Source: Desulfobacteraceae bacterium (lineage in GTDB: Bacteria > Desulfobacterota > Desulfobacteria > Desulfobacterales > SURF-7). Taken from it: 64,000 nucleotides of DNA. Where the stretch lies: assembly GCA_003599865.1 (NCBI GenBank), contig QZKS01000020.1, forward strand, positions 62,001-126,000, given 5' to 3'. The translations under genes and the position numbers were made by a program. Shown here in pieces: positions 10,386 through 18,567 of the stretch. Positions within the stretch are counted from its first letter, which is position 1; every line of letters begins with the position of its first letter. Below the pieces are notes generated by a model that was not told where the DNA came from, did not search any database, and worked only from the letters and a program-made list of their open reading frames with translations.

Positions 10386-11147
10386 TCATCCAAAACGGCC
10401 GGTTATATAATCTTCCGTGGTCTTCAGCCGGGGTCTGGTAAAAATGGTGTCGGTTTCTCCGACCTCGATCAGCTTCCCCATGTAAAAAAAGGCGGTCACA
10501 TCCGATACCCGGGCAGCCTGCTGCATATTGTGGGTAACGATAATAATCGTATACTTGTCTTTTAATTCGTGAATCAGTTCTTCGATCTTCTGCGTGGCGA
10601 TCGGGTCCAGGGCCGAACAGGGTTCGTCCATGAGAAGAACCTCCGGTTCGACCGCCAGGGCACGGGCAATGCACAGCCGCTGCTGCTGGCCGCCGGACAG
10701 TCCCAGCGCGGAATCATGAAGCCGGTCCTTGACCTCATCCCAGAGTGCCCCTGATCTTAGACTCTTTTCAACCCGCTGGGCAATCAGATTCTTGTCTTTC
10801 ACTCCATTTACTTTCAGGCCGTAGGCAACGTTTTCAAATATGGTTTTGGGAAAGGGATTGGGTTTTTGAAACACCATCCCGATCCGGCTCCTGAGGTTCA
10901 CGACATCCACAGACGGCGCATAGATGTCATCTCCATCGATACAGACTTCGCCATCCACACGGATACCGGGAATCAGATCATTCATCCGGTTCAGGCAGCG
11001 AAGAAATGTACTCTTCCCGCATCCGGACGGGCCGATCAGAGCGGTTGCCTGGTTGCGCCTGAAATCGAGAGAGATCTCCTGCAGGGCTTTGAAACTGCCA
11101 TAATAAAAATCCAGCTTTTTGGACGTAATTTTGTACTCTTGTTCCAT
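10386..11147 (-). CDS. pstB: Phosphate ABC transporter ATP-binding protein PstB
   Basis: Cytoplasmic ATPase of the high-affinity phosphate importer. The 253 residues show Walker A GPSGCGKS near 39, the Q-loop at [11 protein letters not shown] near 92, the PstB-typical signature LSGGQQQR near 150, Walker B VLLMDEP near 170, and the switch His in VTHNM near 203. It lies downstream of pstA with a 30-base gap. The pairing with PstC and PstA encoded directly upstream leaves little doubt about substrate. Confidence 0.96.
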   Translation of the reverse strand: MEQEYKITSKKLDFYYGSFKALQEISLDFRRNQATALIGPSGCGKSTFLRCLNRMNDLIPGIRVDGEVCIDGDDIYAPSVDVVNLRSRIGMVFQKPNPFPKTIFENVAYGLKVNGVKDKNLIAQRVEKSLRSGALWDEVKDRLHDSALGLSGGQQQRLCIARALAVEPEVLLMDEPCSALDPIATQKIEELIHELKDKYTIIIVTHNMQQAARVSDVTAFFYMGKLIEVGETDTIFTRPRLKTTEDYITGRFG

Positions 11148-11177
11148 TTCATTTCCGGTTCATCAATTTTGCTATCG

Positions 11178-12056
11178 TTATATCTGCCGCATTTTTTTCC
11201 GAAGCCTTGCGCGAAGAATGATTGCAGTCAGATTCATGCCAAGCACCAGTGCAATCAATACAAGGGATGTCCCGTACTGAAGCGGCCTGGTGGTTTCAAT
11301 TTCCGTTCCGGCTGTCGCCAGAACATATATATGGTAGGGAAGCGCCATGATCTCATCAAAAATGGATTGCGGCAGTTTGGGTGAAAAAAATACCGCAGCC
11401 GTAAACATGATGGGTGCGGTTTCCCCGGCTGCCCGGCTGATCCCCAGGATGCCGCCGGTCAGTATCCCCGGCATGGCCGTGGGTACGACAACCCTGAAAA
11501 TCGTTTGCAGTTTCGTAGCGCCCAATGCCAGCGATGCCTCCCGGTATGTATCCGGTACGGATTTCAGCGCCTCCTCTGTTGAACCGATGATGACCGGCAG
11601 AGACATTGCACCCAGGGTAAGGGCTCCGGCCAGAATGGAGACCCCCATTTCCAGATAGGTGACAAAAAAAGCCAGACCGAACAATCCGAAAACAACAGAA
11701 GGAACACCGGCCAGATTGCTGATCCCGAGACGGATAATCCGGAGAAGTTTGCCGGGCCTTGCATATTCATTGATATAGATTCCGGAAAAGACGCCAATTG
11801 GAAAGGCAAAGGCCATGGCCCCGATACACAGGCACAATGTGCCGATGATGCAGGGAAGGATTCCGCCCCTGGTCATGGAATCCAGCGGAGGCTGGGTCAG
11901 GAATGTCCAGGTGATGGCCTTCCATCCGTTAATAACCATAAAGTATATAATGACTGCCAGGGCCAGGCCGTTAATGGCGGCTGCCATACGAAACAGGAAA
12001 AAACAAAAAGACTGAATCCGCTTTTTCCGAATTCCCGTGATCGTTGAAATCTTCAC
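11178..12056 (-). CDS. pstA: Phosphate ABC transporter permease PstA
   Basis: Inner-membrane permease subunit of the phosphate importer. The 292-residue protein has about six membrane helices and the EAA-type coupling segment EASLALGATKLQTIFRVVVP (about 173-192), followed by GILTGGILGISRAAGETAP, the PstA-typical region. Its ATG overlaps the end of pstC by four bases. The second permease subunit is PstC, and together they would contact PstB. Confidence 0.95.
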   Translation of the reverse strand: MKISTITGIRKKRIQSFCFFLFRMAAAINGLALAVIIYFMVINGWKAITWTFLTQPPLDSMTRGGILPCIIGTLCLCIGAMAFAFPIGVFSGIYINEYARPGKLLRIIRLGISNLAGVPSVVFGLFGLAFFVTYLEMGVSILAGALTLGAMSLPVIIGSTEEALKSVPDTYREASLALGATKLQTIFRVVVPTAMPGILTGGILGISRAAGETAPIMFTAAVFFSPKLPQSIFDEIMALPYHIYVLATAGTEIETTRPLQYGTSLVLIALVLGMNLTAIILRARLRKKMRQI

Positions 12057-12946
12057 AGCGTTGCCTCTCCCACCTGCCGGTATCGGTTTGAAACATAATC
12101 CGCTACAATATTAAACATAAAGGTAAAGGCAAACAGCACGATGCCGATGGCAAAAAGAGCGTAATAATGATCCCCGCGGTAAGGCGCTTCCGCCATTTCA
12201 GCGGCAATGCTTGCCGGAAGCGGCCGGACCGGATCAAAGATGGAGCCGGGCATCATGGCGGCTCCGCCAGCCACCATCAGAACCACCATGGTTTCACCAA
12301 TGGCCCGGGACATGCCGAGAATCACCGCCGTGCTGATACCGGAAATGGAGGCCGGAATGGTCACACGAACGATGGTATCCAGCGAAGTGGCGCCCAGTGC
12401 CAGAGATGCTTCTTTCAGACTTACCGGAACACTGTAGATGGCATCCTCGGATATGCTGCAAATGGTCGGAACCGACATAAAGGCCAGCATCAGGGCGGCA
12501 TTGAAAAGATTCAATCCGGTTGCAACGTCAAAGACCTCCTGTAAAAACGGTGCCACAATCACCATGCCGAAAAACCCGATGACCACCGAAGGCAGGGAGG
12601 CAAGAAGTTCCACAACCGGTTTTACGATTTCCCGAAATTGATAGCTCGCGATCTCCGCCAGATAAATCGCCGTCAGTACACCCAGCGGAATGGAAATCAT
12701 TGCGGATAGAAAGGTCACGGCAAGGGAACCTGCGATCAGCGGAAAAATGCCGAAATCCGGCGGTTCCGCGGTCGGATACCAGTATTCTCCGAACAGAAAA
12801 TCCATTACACTGAGCTTCTGGAATATCGGAATCCCTTCCATAAACAAAAACAATGTAATCATGACAAGGATCGAAACGGAAGCCGTCGCAACCGTCAAAA
12901 AGAAATACTTCATCCATCGGTCTTTATATTTTTGACTGAAAATCAT
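12053..12946 (-). CDS. pstC: Phosphate ABC transporter permease PstC
   Basis: The first permease gene of the phosphate importer. The 297 residues carry six or so membrane helices and the coupling segment EASLALGATSLDTIVRVTIP (about 179-198), then GMSRAIGETMVVLMVAGG, typical of PstC. The start follows GGGAG two bases upstream. It is separated from pstS by about 220 bases that hold a terminator and a second Pho-type promoter, so pstC-A-B-phoU-B-R can be expressed independently of pstS. Confidence 0.95.
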   Translation of the reverse strand: MIFSQKYKDRWMKYFFLTVATASVSILVMITLFLFMEGIPIFQKLSVMDFLFGEYWYPTAEPPDFGIFPLIAGSLAVTFLSAMISIPLGVLTAIYLAEIASYQFREIVKPVVELLASLPSVVIGFFGMVIVAPFLQEVFDVATGLNLFNAALMLAFMSVPTICSISEDAIYSVPVSLKEASLALGATSLDTIVRVTIPASISGISTAVILGMSRAIGETMVVLMVAGGAAMMPGSIFDPVRPLPASIAAEMAEAPYRGDHYYALFAIGIVLFAFTFMFNIVADYVSNRYRQVGEATL

Positions 12947-13023
12947 GTCTCCCGCCTGCCGGTCATTTCTGCAGTCTTTTGTTATGATGACCTTTGTTTC
13001 ATCAGACCATCTTCCGGGGATGA

Positions 13024-13066
13024 ATCATATTATGTTTCTGTTAGGAAATTGTTAGGAAACCGTAAG
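13024..13066 (-). promoter_or_regulatory. Second PhoB-type promoter, before pstC
   Basis: On the plus strand, three 7-mers recur at exactly 11-bp intervals: CTGTTAG at 13038, TTGTTAG at 13049 and CCGTAAG at 13060, the first two followed by GAAA. Read in the direction of pstC, eight bases after the last box comes TATGAT (plus 13024-13029), a 5/6 match to the -10 consensus. The 7+4 phasing and boxes replacing a -35 element match known PhoB promoters; the box sequence itself differs from the E. coli CTGTCAT. The same layout occurs before pstS. Confidence 0.7.
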
Positions 13067-13111
13067 TTTTTTATGAAGCCCTGCCGGATCATCATCCATA
13101 CATCCACCCGA

Positions 13112-13149
13112 TGAAAAAGAGCCCGGAAAACCATTTTCTCCAGGCTCTT
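13112..13149 (-). terminator. Terminator/attenuator after pstS
   Basis: In the leftward direction, AAGAGCCTGGA (plus 13139-13149) pairs with TCCGGGCTCTT (plus 13117-13127) over 11 bp with one G-U pair and an 11-base loop, followed by TTT. It lies 19 bases after the pstS stop codon. A short T-run suggests partial readthrough, which would keep pstS messages more abundant than those of the permease genes. Confidence 0.7.
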
Positions 13150-13167
13150 GCCAGGACGGATTCCGTA

Positions 13168-13989
13168 TTAGTACAGTGGTACGAAACCGGCGTCTTTCAC
13201 CAGTTTCTGGCCCTTTTCCGGATGCATGACATAATTGATGAACTTGGCGATATCACCTGTCGGCCAATTATTGGTAAACATGAAAAGCGGCCGGCTGATG
13301 GGGAATGTCCCGTTCAGTGTGGTTTCCGAAGAACCGACAACCCCGCCGACCGATACCGGTTTAACATCATCATTCATATATCCGATTCCGATATAACCGA
13401 CGGCATTCTTGTTTTTGGCTACTGCCTGGGCTACCGCGCCATTGGAAGCCTGAAGAAGGGCTCCTGGATATACTCTCTCGTTTTTCATTACCTTTTCTTC
13501 CCACACTTCATAGGTTCCCGAAGATGTATCCCTGGAAATCACGACGATCGGCCGATCCGGTCCGCCCACCTGATTCCAGTTCTTGATTTCGCCCTTGTAG
13601 ATCGCCTTGAGCTGGTCCATGGTCAGATCCGTGATGGTGTTTGAGGGGTGAACGACCGGAACAATGCAGTCATAGGCCACGGCAAACGGAACCGGATATT
13701 GACCCTTGGTGGTGGCAAGCTGAACTTCCTTGTCCTTGATAAAACGGGAACTGTCGGCGATATCCGTTGTTCCGTCAATGATGGCCTTGATTCCGTTCCC
13801 GGACCCGCCGCCGGAAATGGAAATGCTGATATCCGGATTTTCCTTCATGTATGCCTCGGCCGTCTTCTGCGCGATCGGCAGAACCGTGGTCGATCCCTTG
13901 ATGACGATATTGCCGGCCCATGCCGTGCCGAACCCTGCACAGAAAATCAACACTGCTGCCAGTATTAATGGTTTGCTCATTTTTTTCAT
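13168..13989 (-). CDS. pstS: Phosphate-binding periplasmic protein PstS
   Basis: Periplasmic receptor that delivers phosphate to PstCAB. The 273-residue protein starts with a signal peptide ending near AWAGN (about residue 26), then KGSTTVLPIAQ, the SGGGSGNG phosphate-binding loop near 61, and RDTSSGTYEVW near 152, all typical of PstS. The start follows GGGAGG. Its promoter region carries the four-box Pho array, and a hairpin terminator follows the stop codon. Confidence 0.95.
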   Translation of the reverse strand: MKKMSKPLILAAVLIFCAGFGTAWAGNIVIKGSTTVLPIAQKTAEAYMKENPDISISISGGGSGNGIKAIIDGTTDIADSSRFIKDKEVQLATTKGQYPVPFAVAYDCIVPVVHPSNTITDLTMDQLKAIYKGEIKNWNQVGGPDRPIVVISRDTSSGTYEVWEEKVMKNERVYPGALLQASNGAVAQAVAKNKNAVGYIGIGYMNDDVKPVSVGGVVGSSETTLNGTFPISRPLFMFTNNWPTGDIAKFINYVMHPEKGQKLVKDAGFVPLY

Positions 13990-14046
13990 TTTTTCCTCCC
14001 GAAAATTGGTTATGTTTCAAATCTTCATTGCCCGAAAGCTGAAGAT

Positions 14047-14100
14047 AAAATACAACCCTTGTATTAGCTTTGTGTTAGGAAAAAATTATTTTTGTGTTAA
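14047..14100 (-). promoter_or_regulatory. PhoB-type promoter array before pstS
   Basis: On the plus strand GTATTAG (14061), GTGTTAG (14072) and GTGTTAA (14094) lie at offsets of 11 and 22 bases, leaving room for a degenerate box at 14083. In the pstS direction they read CTAATAC, CTAACAC and TTAACAC. Eight bases beyond the promoter-proximal box is TATTTT (plus 14047-14052), a likely -10, the same spacing as at pstC. The boxes would bind PhoB dimers in tandem. The start codon of pstS lies about 55 bases further on. Confidence 0.7.
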
Positions 14101-14213
14101 CAAACGATTGGGAACGGAAGGCGATCATCCTTACAGGATCGTTAACATGCCGTATCGGCAACAAATTATCCATATATTCGGAATTTGTTAACCATCCTGT
14201 TGCACTGTAAAAT

Positions 14214-15458
14214 TTATACTACCGCTTTCCGGGATAAGTAGTCTTTGATATCATCCGGCAATTTTCCGGTCACATCCTCAAACTCAAGACTGGGAAATCC
14301 GCCCCACAGGTCAGCAGCCCGGCAGATCACCGGATCGGTCATGACAGAGGTTATGGTCACCGGATCATAGGATTCCGAGTTGTACCAATGCCGGATCCCC
14401 CAGATATACCCCACAAAACCCCGGTTCAGGGTGGAAGGAATCCCGGTGTAGGGATCACCTGACCAGGAAAATTCACCTTCCGGTGTTGCAAATTCACGAT
14501 TCCACATCAGCCATCCCAGAGCGGCCATATCGTGTGCCAGCAGGGATTCGGACGCGAACACCAGACCGTTCTCCGGTTCAGCCACATATCCCTCATCCGG
14601 CCCTTTGGTGGACAGCACCTTGGTTGCCACGGAAAGGGTCAGTCTCAGCTTCTGCCGCAAAACGACGGTATCGTTGATTTCAGCGATCTTTTCAAAAAAA
14701 CTGCCCGCATCCCGGTGCATTTCCAGACGGCTGTCATCCCGCAGCCAGCCTACAGCCGCCTTCAGGCCCAGAGTGGTTCCGGCCAGCATATGCCGGCTGA
14801 CCCGGGGAAGCAGCACCACATGATCCACGTCGTTCAGGATATTGGGAAGAATCAGCTCCCCTTTCCAGTGGCTCTTGCTGACGGTCGAAAAACCGGAATA
14901 CGCATCATACCCTTCTTCCTCAAAATAATGAACCGAGGCTCCGGAGTCGACAGCCGCAGCATGATGCCCGACGGTTGTCATGACTTCCCGGGTCGAGCCG
15001 TCCTGATCGTCCTTTTCATGGTAAACCGTCATCACGCCCGACTTGTCGCCCACCAGGACCTTTCCGGCGCCTTTTTCCAGCAGAAGCAAGGTCATTCCGC
15101 GAATGGCAAGGGGGGATGTGGTTGCCGGATACGGATTGGGCGAGTTTGCCACGGTTTTGATAAACACCGTATCCCCTTTGGACAGCCACGAAAAATCAGT
15201 CGACGCCTCGGCAACGCGCCTGACCGCTTCCAGGATCTCCAGATCCCCTGCGCCTCGGGGCAATGCCTGTATGGAGATGCGCTCTATTTTTCCGGAATGC
15301 ACCGGAACGGCTATCATCGTCGCCTGAACTTTTTTACCGGAACATCCCGGTATGCCCATACCCACCAAGCCTGCGCCCGCAATCCCGGCGGTTTTCAAAA
15401 AACGCCGTCTTCCCGGACAAAAATGTCTGTTCCCGTCAAAACCGTTCATCGATTTCAT
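14214..15458 (-). CDS. Tat-exported DUF362-family protein
   Basis: The 414-residue protein begins with a twin-arginine signal, RRRFLK at 17-22, and a Gly/Ala-rich hydrophobic stretch ending in GIPGC at 35-39, which could also be a lipobox. Export across the inner membrane in folded form is therefore likely, possibly with lipid anchoring. The body resembles DUF362 proteins, often found with iron-sulfur chemistry, but no cysteine cluster is visible here. I start at the ATG at 15458, preceded by AGGAGG at 6 bases; the open frame to 15536 lacks this. The function is unknown. Confidence 0.8.
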   Translation of the reverse strand: MKSMNGFDGNRHFCPGRRRFLKTAGIAGAGLVGMGIPGCSGKKVQATMIAVPVHSGKIERISIQALPRGAGDLEILEAVRRVAEASTDFSWLSKGDTVFIKTVANSPNPYPATTSPLAIRGMTLLLLEKGAGKVLVGDKSGVMTVYHEKDDQDGSTREVMTTVGHHAAAVDSGASVHYFEEEGYDAYSGFSTVSKSHWKGELILPNILNDVDHVVLLPRVSRHMLAGTTLGLKAAVGWLRDDSRLEMHRDAGSFFEKIAEINDTVVLRQKLRLTLSVATKVLSTKGPDEGYVAEPENGLVFASESLLAHDMAALGWLMWNREFATPEGEFSWSGDPYTGIPSTLNRGFVGYIWGIRHWYNSESYDPVTITSVMTDPVICRAADLWGGFPSLEFEDVTGKLPDDIKDYLSRKAVV

Positions 15459-15578
15459 GACATGCCTCCTGGTATGAATCTTCGCAAATACGAAAGAATG
15501 ACCCCGCAGATATCCCGATTGGCTATCTGTATACAATTTTTCCTAAGATCACAAGTGGTTTTATGCCGTGAAGGCCGC

Positions 15579-15836
15579 CTATTGTTTTCCGTTTAAAATA
15601 ACCTTGCGCAAAAACAGCGCGATCGATTTTGCCGGATAAGCGGTAATGGCCCATCCGATTCCGGCAAGCATGATATACAGCATGATTTCCCCGGAACCGG
15701 TCATCGGATTTGTTTTTAAAAGCTGAGGGGTAAGCAGGATGCTGATCAGGATACCCAGCAAAATCCGCCAGGTATCCACGGAAAACAACAGGTAAAAAAA
15801 GATATAGCCGATTGTAATGTTTCGTTTATTTGTCAT
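15579..15836 (-). CDS. Small hypothetical membrane protein
   Basis: An 85-residue protein with about three hydrophobic segments (about 8-24, 25-40 and 53-68) and a basic C-terminus. I do not recognise the family. The ATG at 15836 is chosen over a GTG at 15845; neither has a strong ribosome-binding site. It lies 120 bases upstream of the DUF362 gene on the same strand and could be its membrane partner, but only position supports that. Confidence 0.5.
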   Translation of the reverse strand: MTNKRNITIGYIFFYLLFSVDTWRILLGILISILLTPQLLKTNPMTGSGEIMLYIMLAGIGWAITAYPAKSIALFLRKVILNGKQ

Positions 15837-16080
15837 ATCCGTCACTGAAGTTCATGCTCCTTTGTGTTCAATTGCAGCCGGGCGTCAACCTGTGTCTTTC
15901 ATACACCACATTCATGCCGGAATCAATAAGGCGGACATGGAGGCCTTGAACCACTTTTTTTGGATCGCAAAAGATGGTTTCACGCTCAAAATATGGCTTC
16001 TTTTTATATCTTTCTATCTTTAATTCAATTAATCAGCTTGTTCCAACCCAGCGCGCGGACCCTTATGGTATAAATGGTTG

Positions 16081-16290
16081 CCGCTCCATGAATAATTTTA
16101 AGACTACGTCGTTCAAACTCATGAATAAGGGCTCGTAAGCAAAAAACAGGTGGGTAAAATGAAAAAACCGCCCTCAGATCACCGACGATATCGGAATCAA
16201 ACAGCAGCCGGGAAATAAAGCTGTTTTTTGCCAACGATCCCTAATTCATTCAGACAGTGAACGACTTCGCTATAAAATCATTCATTCCGC
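16081..16290. repeat. Fold-back (MITE-like) repeat, copy 1
   Basis: The ends form imperfect inverted repeats: the left end (16088-16120, CATGAATAATTTTAAGAC and on) matches the reverse complement of the right end (16250-16285). Both ends recur in inverse orientation at 17250-17357. Copy 1 is longer because its centre holds about 130 extra bases, bounded by GCAAAAAACAG (from about 16139) and CTGTTTTTTGC. No transposase is present, so it would be a non-autonomous element or a degraded remnant. Confidence 0.65.
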
Positions 16291-16438
16291 TAAAGCCGGG
16301 GAATATCCCCATTCAGAATCTTTCGTTGTTGAAACCGATGGCAAGGTAATCACTGGCATTGTGTTGCCAAAATACCTCATTGATTTACAGTTAGATATTT
16401 TGTATTCATTCGATAAGTTAAATGTTATAAATTTTTGA
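16289..16438 (+). pseudogene. 5'-truncated coding remnant next to the repeat
   Basis: An open frame of about 49 codons runs out of the repeat and ends at TGA 16436-16438. It reads like real protein (for example FVVETDGKVITGIVLPKYL) and then LDILYSFDKLNVINF. Its 5' part is replaced by the fold-back repeat, and no credible start lies within the repeat. The next gene starts 13 bases later, so the remnant looks like the tail of a gene once co-transcribed with it. The family is not recognised. Confidence 0.4.
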
Positions 16439-16450
16439 AAGGATCCTAAT

Positions 16451-16780
16451 ATGTGTGAAAACCAAGAAAGAAAGATGCCAAAGGATAATTGGGAAAAATT
16501 TGCAATTATTACAAAATCAATATCTTTATTGCTAATCCCCTTAGTGATAGCTTTTTGGGGGAAAGCCATCGATACCACATTAAAAAAACAAGAAATAGCG
16601 TATAAGTATATTGAAATAGCTATATCTGTAATGAAAGAAAAGCCAGCAGAAAATAATAGCAAAATAAAAAATTGGGCAGTGGAGGTTTTACGTACATATT
16701 CCCCAATTCCGATTGATAGCCAGGAACTCCAAGAACTCCAAATATCCCAAATGAAAAATGTTCTTGGAGAATGGAAATGA
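16451..16780 (+). CDS. Single-pass membrane protein, AT-rich, unknown function
   Basis: A 109-residue protein with a short charged N-terminus, one membrane helix (about 17-37) and a soluble C-terminal part with WAVEVLRTYSPIPI near 75-88. The start follows AAAGGA at 7 bases. Codon and base use are clearly more AT-rich than the surrounding genes (many ATA, AAA, AAT), which points to horizontal acquisition. Single-helix proteins of this shape occur in accessory regions, but I cannot name a family or function. The gene lies between inverted repeats. Confidence 0.65.
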   Translation: MCENQERKMPKDNWEKFAIITKSISLLLIPLVIAFWGKAIDTTLKKQEIAYKYIEIAISVMKEKPAENNSKIKNWAVEVLRTYSPIPIDSQELQELQISQMKNVLGEWK

Positions 16781-16952
16781 TGAACTTGTTTTATCATTAT
16801 CGTTAACAAAACTCTAATTATCCTACTGCATCTTTGCTGACGTATCGGTATCATGTGTTGCAAGGCTTATATTTTGAGCGCCGGAAAGCACCGAGTGGGT
16901 TGACTGTTTTGCGCGTAATCACCACGATTACAAACCTATTTTTTGTCAGCCA

Positions 16953-16979
16953 GGTAGGATGTGCTTTTAAGCGCATCTT
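16953..16979 (+). repeat. REP-like palindrome, copy A
   Basis: GGTAGGATGTGCTTTTAAGC followed by GCATCTT. The core GATGYGCTTNNAAGCGCATC is an imperfect palindrome. The reverse complement of copy B at 17166-17191 matches it at all but a few bases, so the two form an inverted pair about 185 bases apart. Confidence 0.6.
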
Positions 16980-17165
16980 CCAATGCATCTATCCGAAACC
17001 GATATTTCTCCTGCGGCTGTCAAATTGGCCTGACGAAGAAAAGTTCGGCTTTCCGGAAACGTAAGTATCTTTCTCCGGCGGTAAGTTACCACAGTGAAAA
17101 AAATGTTCCGCCCGGGTGGTGTGCGCTGCGATAATCAGTCATTAAATAAGCATCATATTTCAAGA

Positions 17166-17191
17166 AAGATGCGCTTGAAGCGCATCCTACC
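17166..17191 (-). repeat. REP-like palindrome, copy B
   Basis: Reads AAGATGCGCTTGAAGCGCAT then CCTACC on the plus strand; its reverse complement matches copy A. GATGCGCTT/AAGCGCATC is a near-perfect 9-bp hairpin. Palindromes with this look are often dispersed in many copies in bacterial genomes. Confidence 0.6.
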
Positions 17192-17249
17192 AGGTTGATT
17201 GATTGTACGTTCCATTTACCCTGAACAGATCGGGTAATAAGGCAGGAGC

Positions 17250-17357
17250 GCAATGAATGATTTTATAGCGAAGTCGCTCACTGTCTGAGCGGATCAGGGG
17301 GCTGTTTCCCTGATCCGCGAGTTTGAGCGACGCAGTCTTAAAATTATTCATGGAGCG
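17250..17357. repeat. Fold-back (MITE-like) repeat, copy 2
   Basis: A 108-bp copy in inverse orientation to copy 1. The outer parts (ATGAATGATTTTATAGCGAA near 17252 and TCTTAAAATTATTCATGG near 17335) match copy 1. The centre is a perfect 11-bp hairpin, GCGGATCAGGG at 17289-17299 with CCCTGATCCGC at 17308-17318. The two copies bracket the AT-rich segment holding the 16451 gene. Confidence 0.65.
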
Positions 17358-17517
17358 GCGTCTGGAATGGCACCCGGAGAGACTCCCGGAAAGCCTGTTG
17401 ACACAAAAACGACTTTCACATATGTTCATTGTCAAAAAAAGCAGGATCTTATCCCATGAAATACCAGGCCCTGCAACGGGGCTGATGAACATGATTCCAT
17501 TCATAAGGAGACCGGCC

Positions 17518-18525
17518 ATGATGCAAAGAACCACCCGATGGAGAATACTTTTTGTTTTGTCGGCAATCGCCTGGATTTCGATGATCAGCGGATGCGGCGG
17601 CGCAAAGCAGTCCCTGATCAGTGACGGATCATTGACCGCGATCCGGCTGCCGCCGCCCCGGACCCAGGGCGGCATGCCTTTGATGGAGGCGTTGAAAGAG
17701 CGCAAATCCGAACGCGATTTCAGTCCGACACCCTTGCCGGATCAGGTTCTTTCCAATCTGCTGTGGGCAGGCTTCGGCATCAACCGGCCGGAATCCGGAC
17801 GACGGACAGCCCCGTCTGCCATGAACTGGCAGGAAACGGACATCTATGTCTTTACCGAAAAAGGGGCTTATCTGTATGATGCCAAAGAGAACGTCCTGCT
17901 CCCGGTTGCCGCCGGTGATCATCGGGCGGAGACCGGCTCCATGATTCAGCCTTTTGTCAAAAAGGCTCCGGTCAACCTGGTATATGTGGTCGATGCCGCC
18001 AAGACCGGCATGATGGGTAAAATCGCATTAAGCACGGCCGACCGGGATATGTTTTCCGACACAGCGGTCGGATTCATCAGCCAGAATGTATACCTGTATT
18101 GCACTTCGGAAGGACTGTCCACAGTTGTACGCGGAATGGTGGACCGGGAAGCGGTCAGAAGCCGGTTGCAGCTCCGGCCGGAGCAGCGCGTTATTCTGGC
18201 ACAATCTGTCGGATATCCGGCAGATCAGGAAGCAAAACCGGCCCCGGAACTGAAGCAGCTTTCGGACGGCAAGTATCCGGGAGAGGCCCAATATGAAGAT
18301 CTGGTATACCGCGTCAGCGTGGAAATCAAAAATCATCGTATTGATCAAGTGGAAATCGTGGATATCGGATCCGACGAATACCGTGACGAAGCGGCCGCGA
18401 TTGCCCGGAGCGTCGTGTCCCGTCAGCAGATGGACGTTGATGCCGTGTCCGGAGCAACACCCGCAAGCCGGGCGGTTCTGAAAGCTGTGGAGGATGCGCT
18501 GGCAAAGGCCGCCAAAAGCAGATAG
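17518..18525 (+). CDS. Lipoprotein with nitroreductase-like and FMN-binding domains
   Basis: A 335-residue exported flavoprotein. The signal peptide ends in a lipobox ISGC with Cys26, so it would be lipid-anchored outside the cytoplasm. A nitroreductase-family domain (about 50-235) includes RKSERDF and RRTAPSAMNW. A C-terminal FMN-binding domain (about 250-335) ends in DAVSGATPAS, matching the SGATxxS site where ApbE attaches FMN to Thr in RnfG/NqrC-type proteins. The start at 17518 follows AAGGAG at 7 bases. A redox role in the periplasm or at the membrane surface is inferred. Confidence 0.85.
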   Translation: MMQRTTRWRILFVLSAIAWISMISGCGGAKQSLISDGSLTAIRLPPPRTQGGMPLMEALKERKSERDFSPTPLPDQVLSNLLWAGFGINRPESGRRTAPSAMNWQETDIYVFTEKGAYLYDAKENVLLPVAAGDHRAETGSMIQPFVKKAPVNLVYVVDAAKTGMMGKIALSTADRDMFSDTAVGFISQNVYLYCTSEGLSTVVRGMVDREAVRSRLQLRPEQRVILAQSVGYPADQEAKPAPELKQLSDGKYPGEAQYEDLVYRVSVEIKNHRIDQVEIVDIGSDEYRDEAAAIARSVVSRQQMDVDAVSGATPASRAVLKAVEDALAKAAKSR

Positions 18526-18567
18526 ACGGAAATGCCGGCTGGATTATATACGGTTCAACATATTGTA

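Larger units (their letters stand above)
16781..17517. other. Repeat-rich intergenic region, no intact gene
   Basis: No frame here looks like a real gene. Frames such as 16834-17064 (plus) and 17187-17705 (minus) are translations of the repeats. The region contains an inverted pair of REP-like palindromes and the second fold-back copy (listed separately). It ends with AAGGAG, the ribosome-binding site of the lipoprotein gene at 17518. Confidence 0.6.

Noticed and set aside
16025-16234. Minus-strand frame in fold-back copy 1
   Set aside because: The frame is a by-product of the repeat; the same repeat gives similar peptides on both strands.
16282-16863. Minus-strand frame of 193 codons across the AT-rich insert
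   Set aside because: It is antisense to the remnant and the 16451 gene, which have better codon character and a ribosome-binding site.
17187-17705. Minus-strand frame of 172 codons over the repeat and lipoprotein start
   Set aside because: It reads through fold-back copy 2 and the antisense of the lipoprotein gene; the protein-like stretch is the translated repeat.
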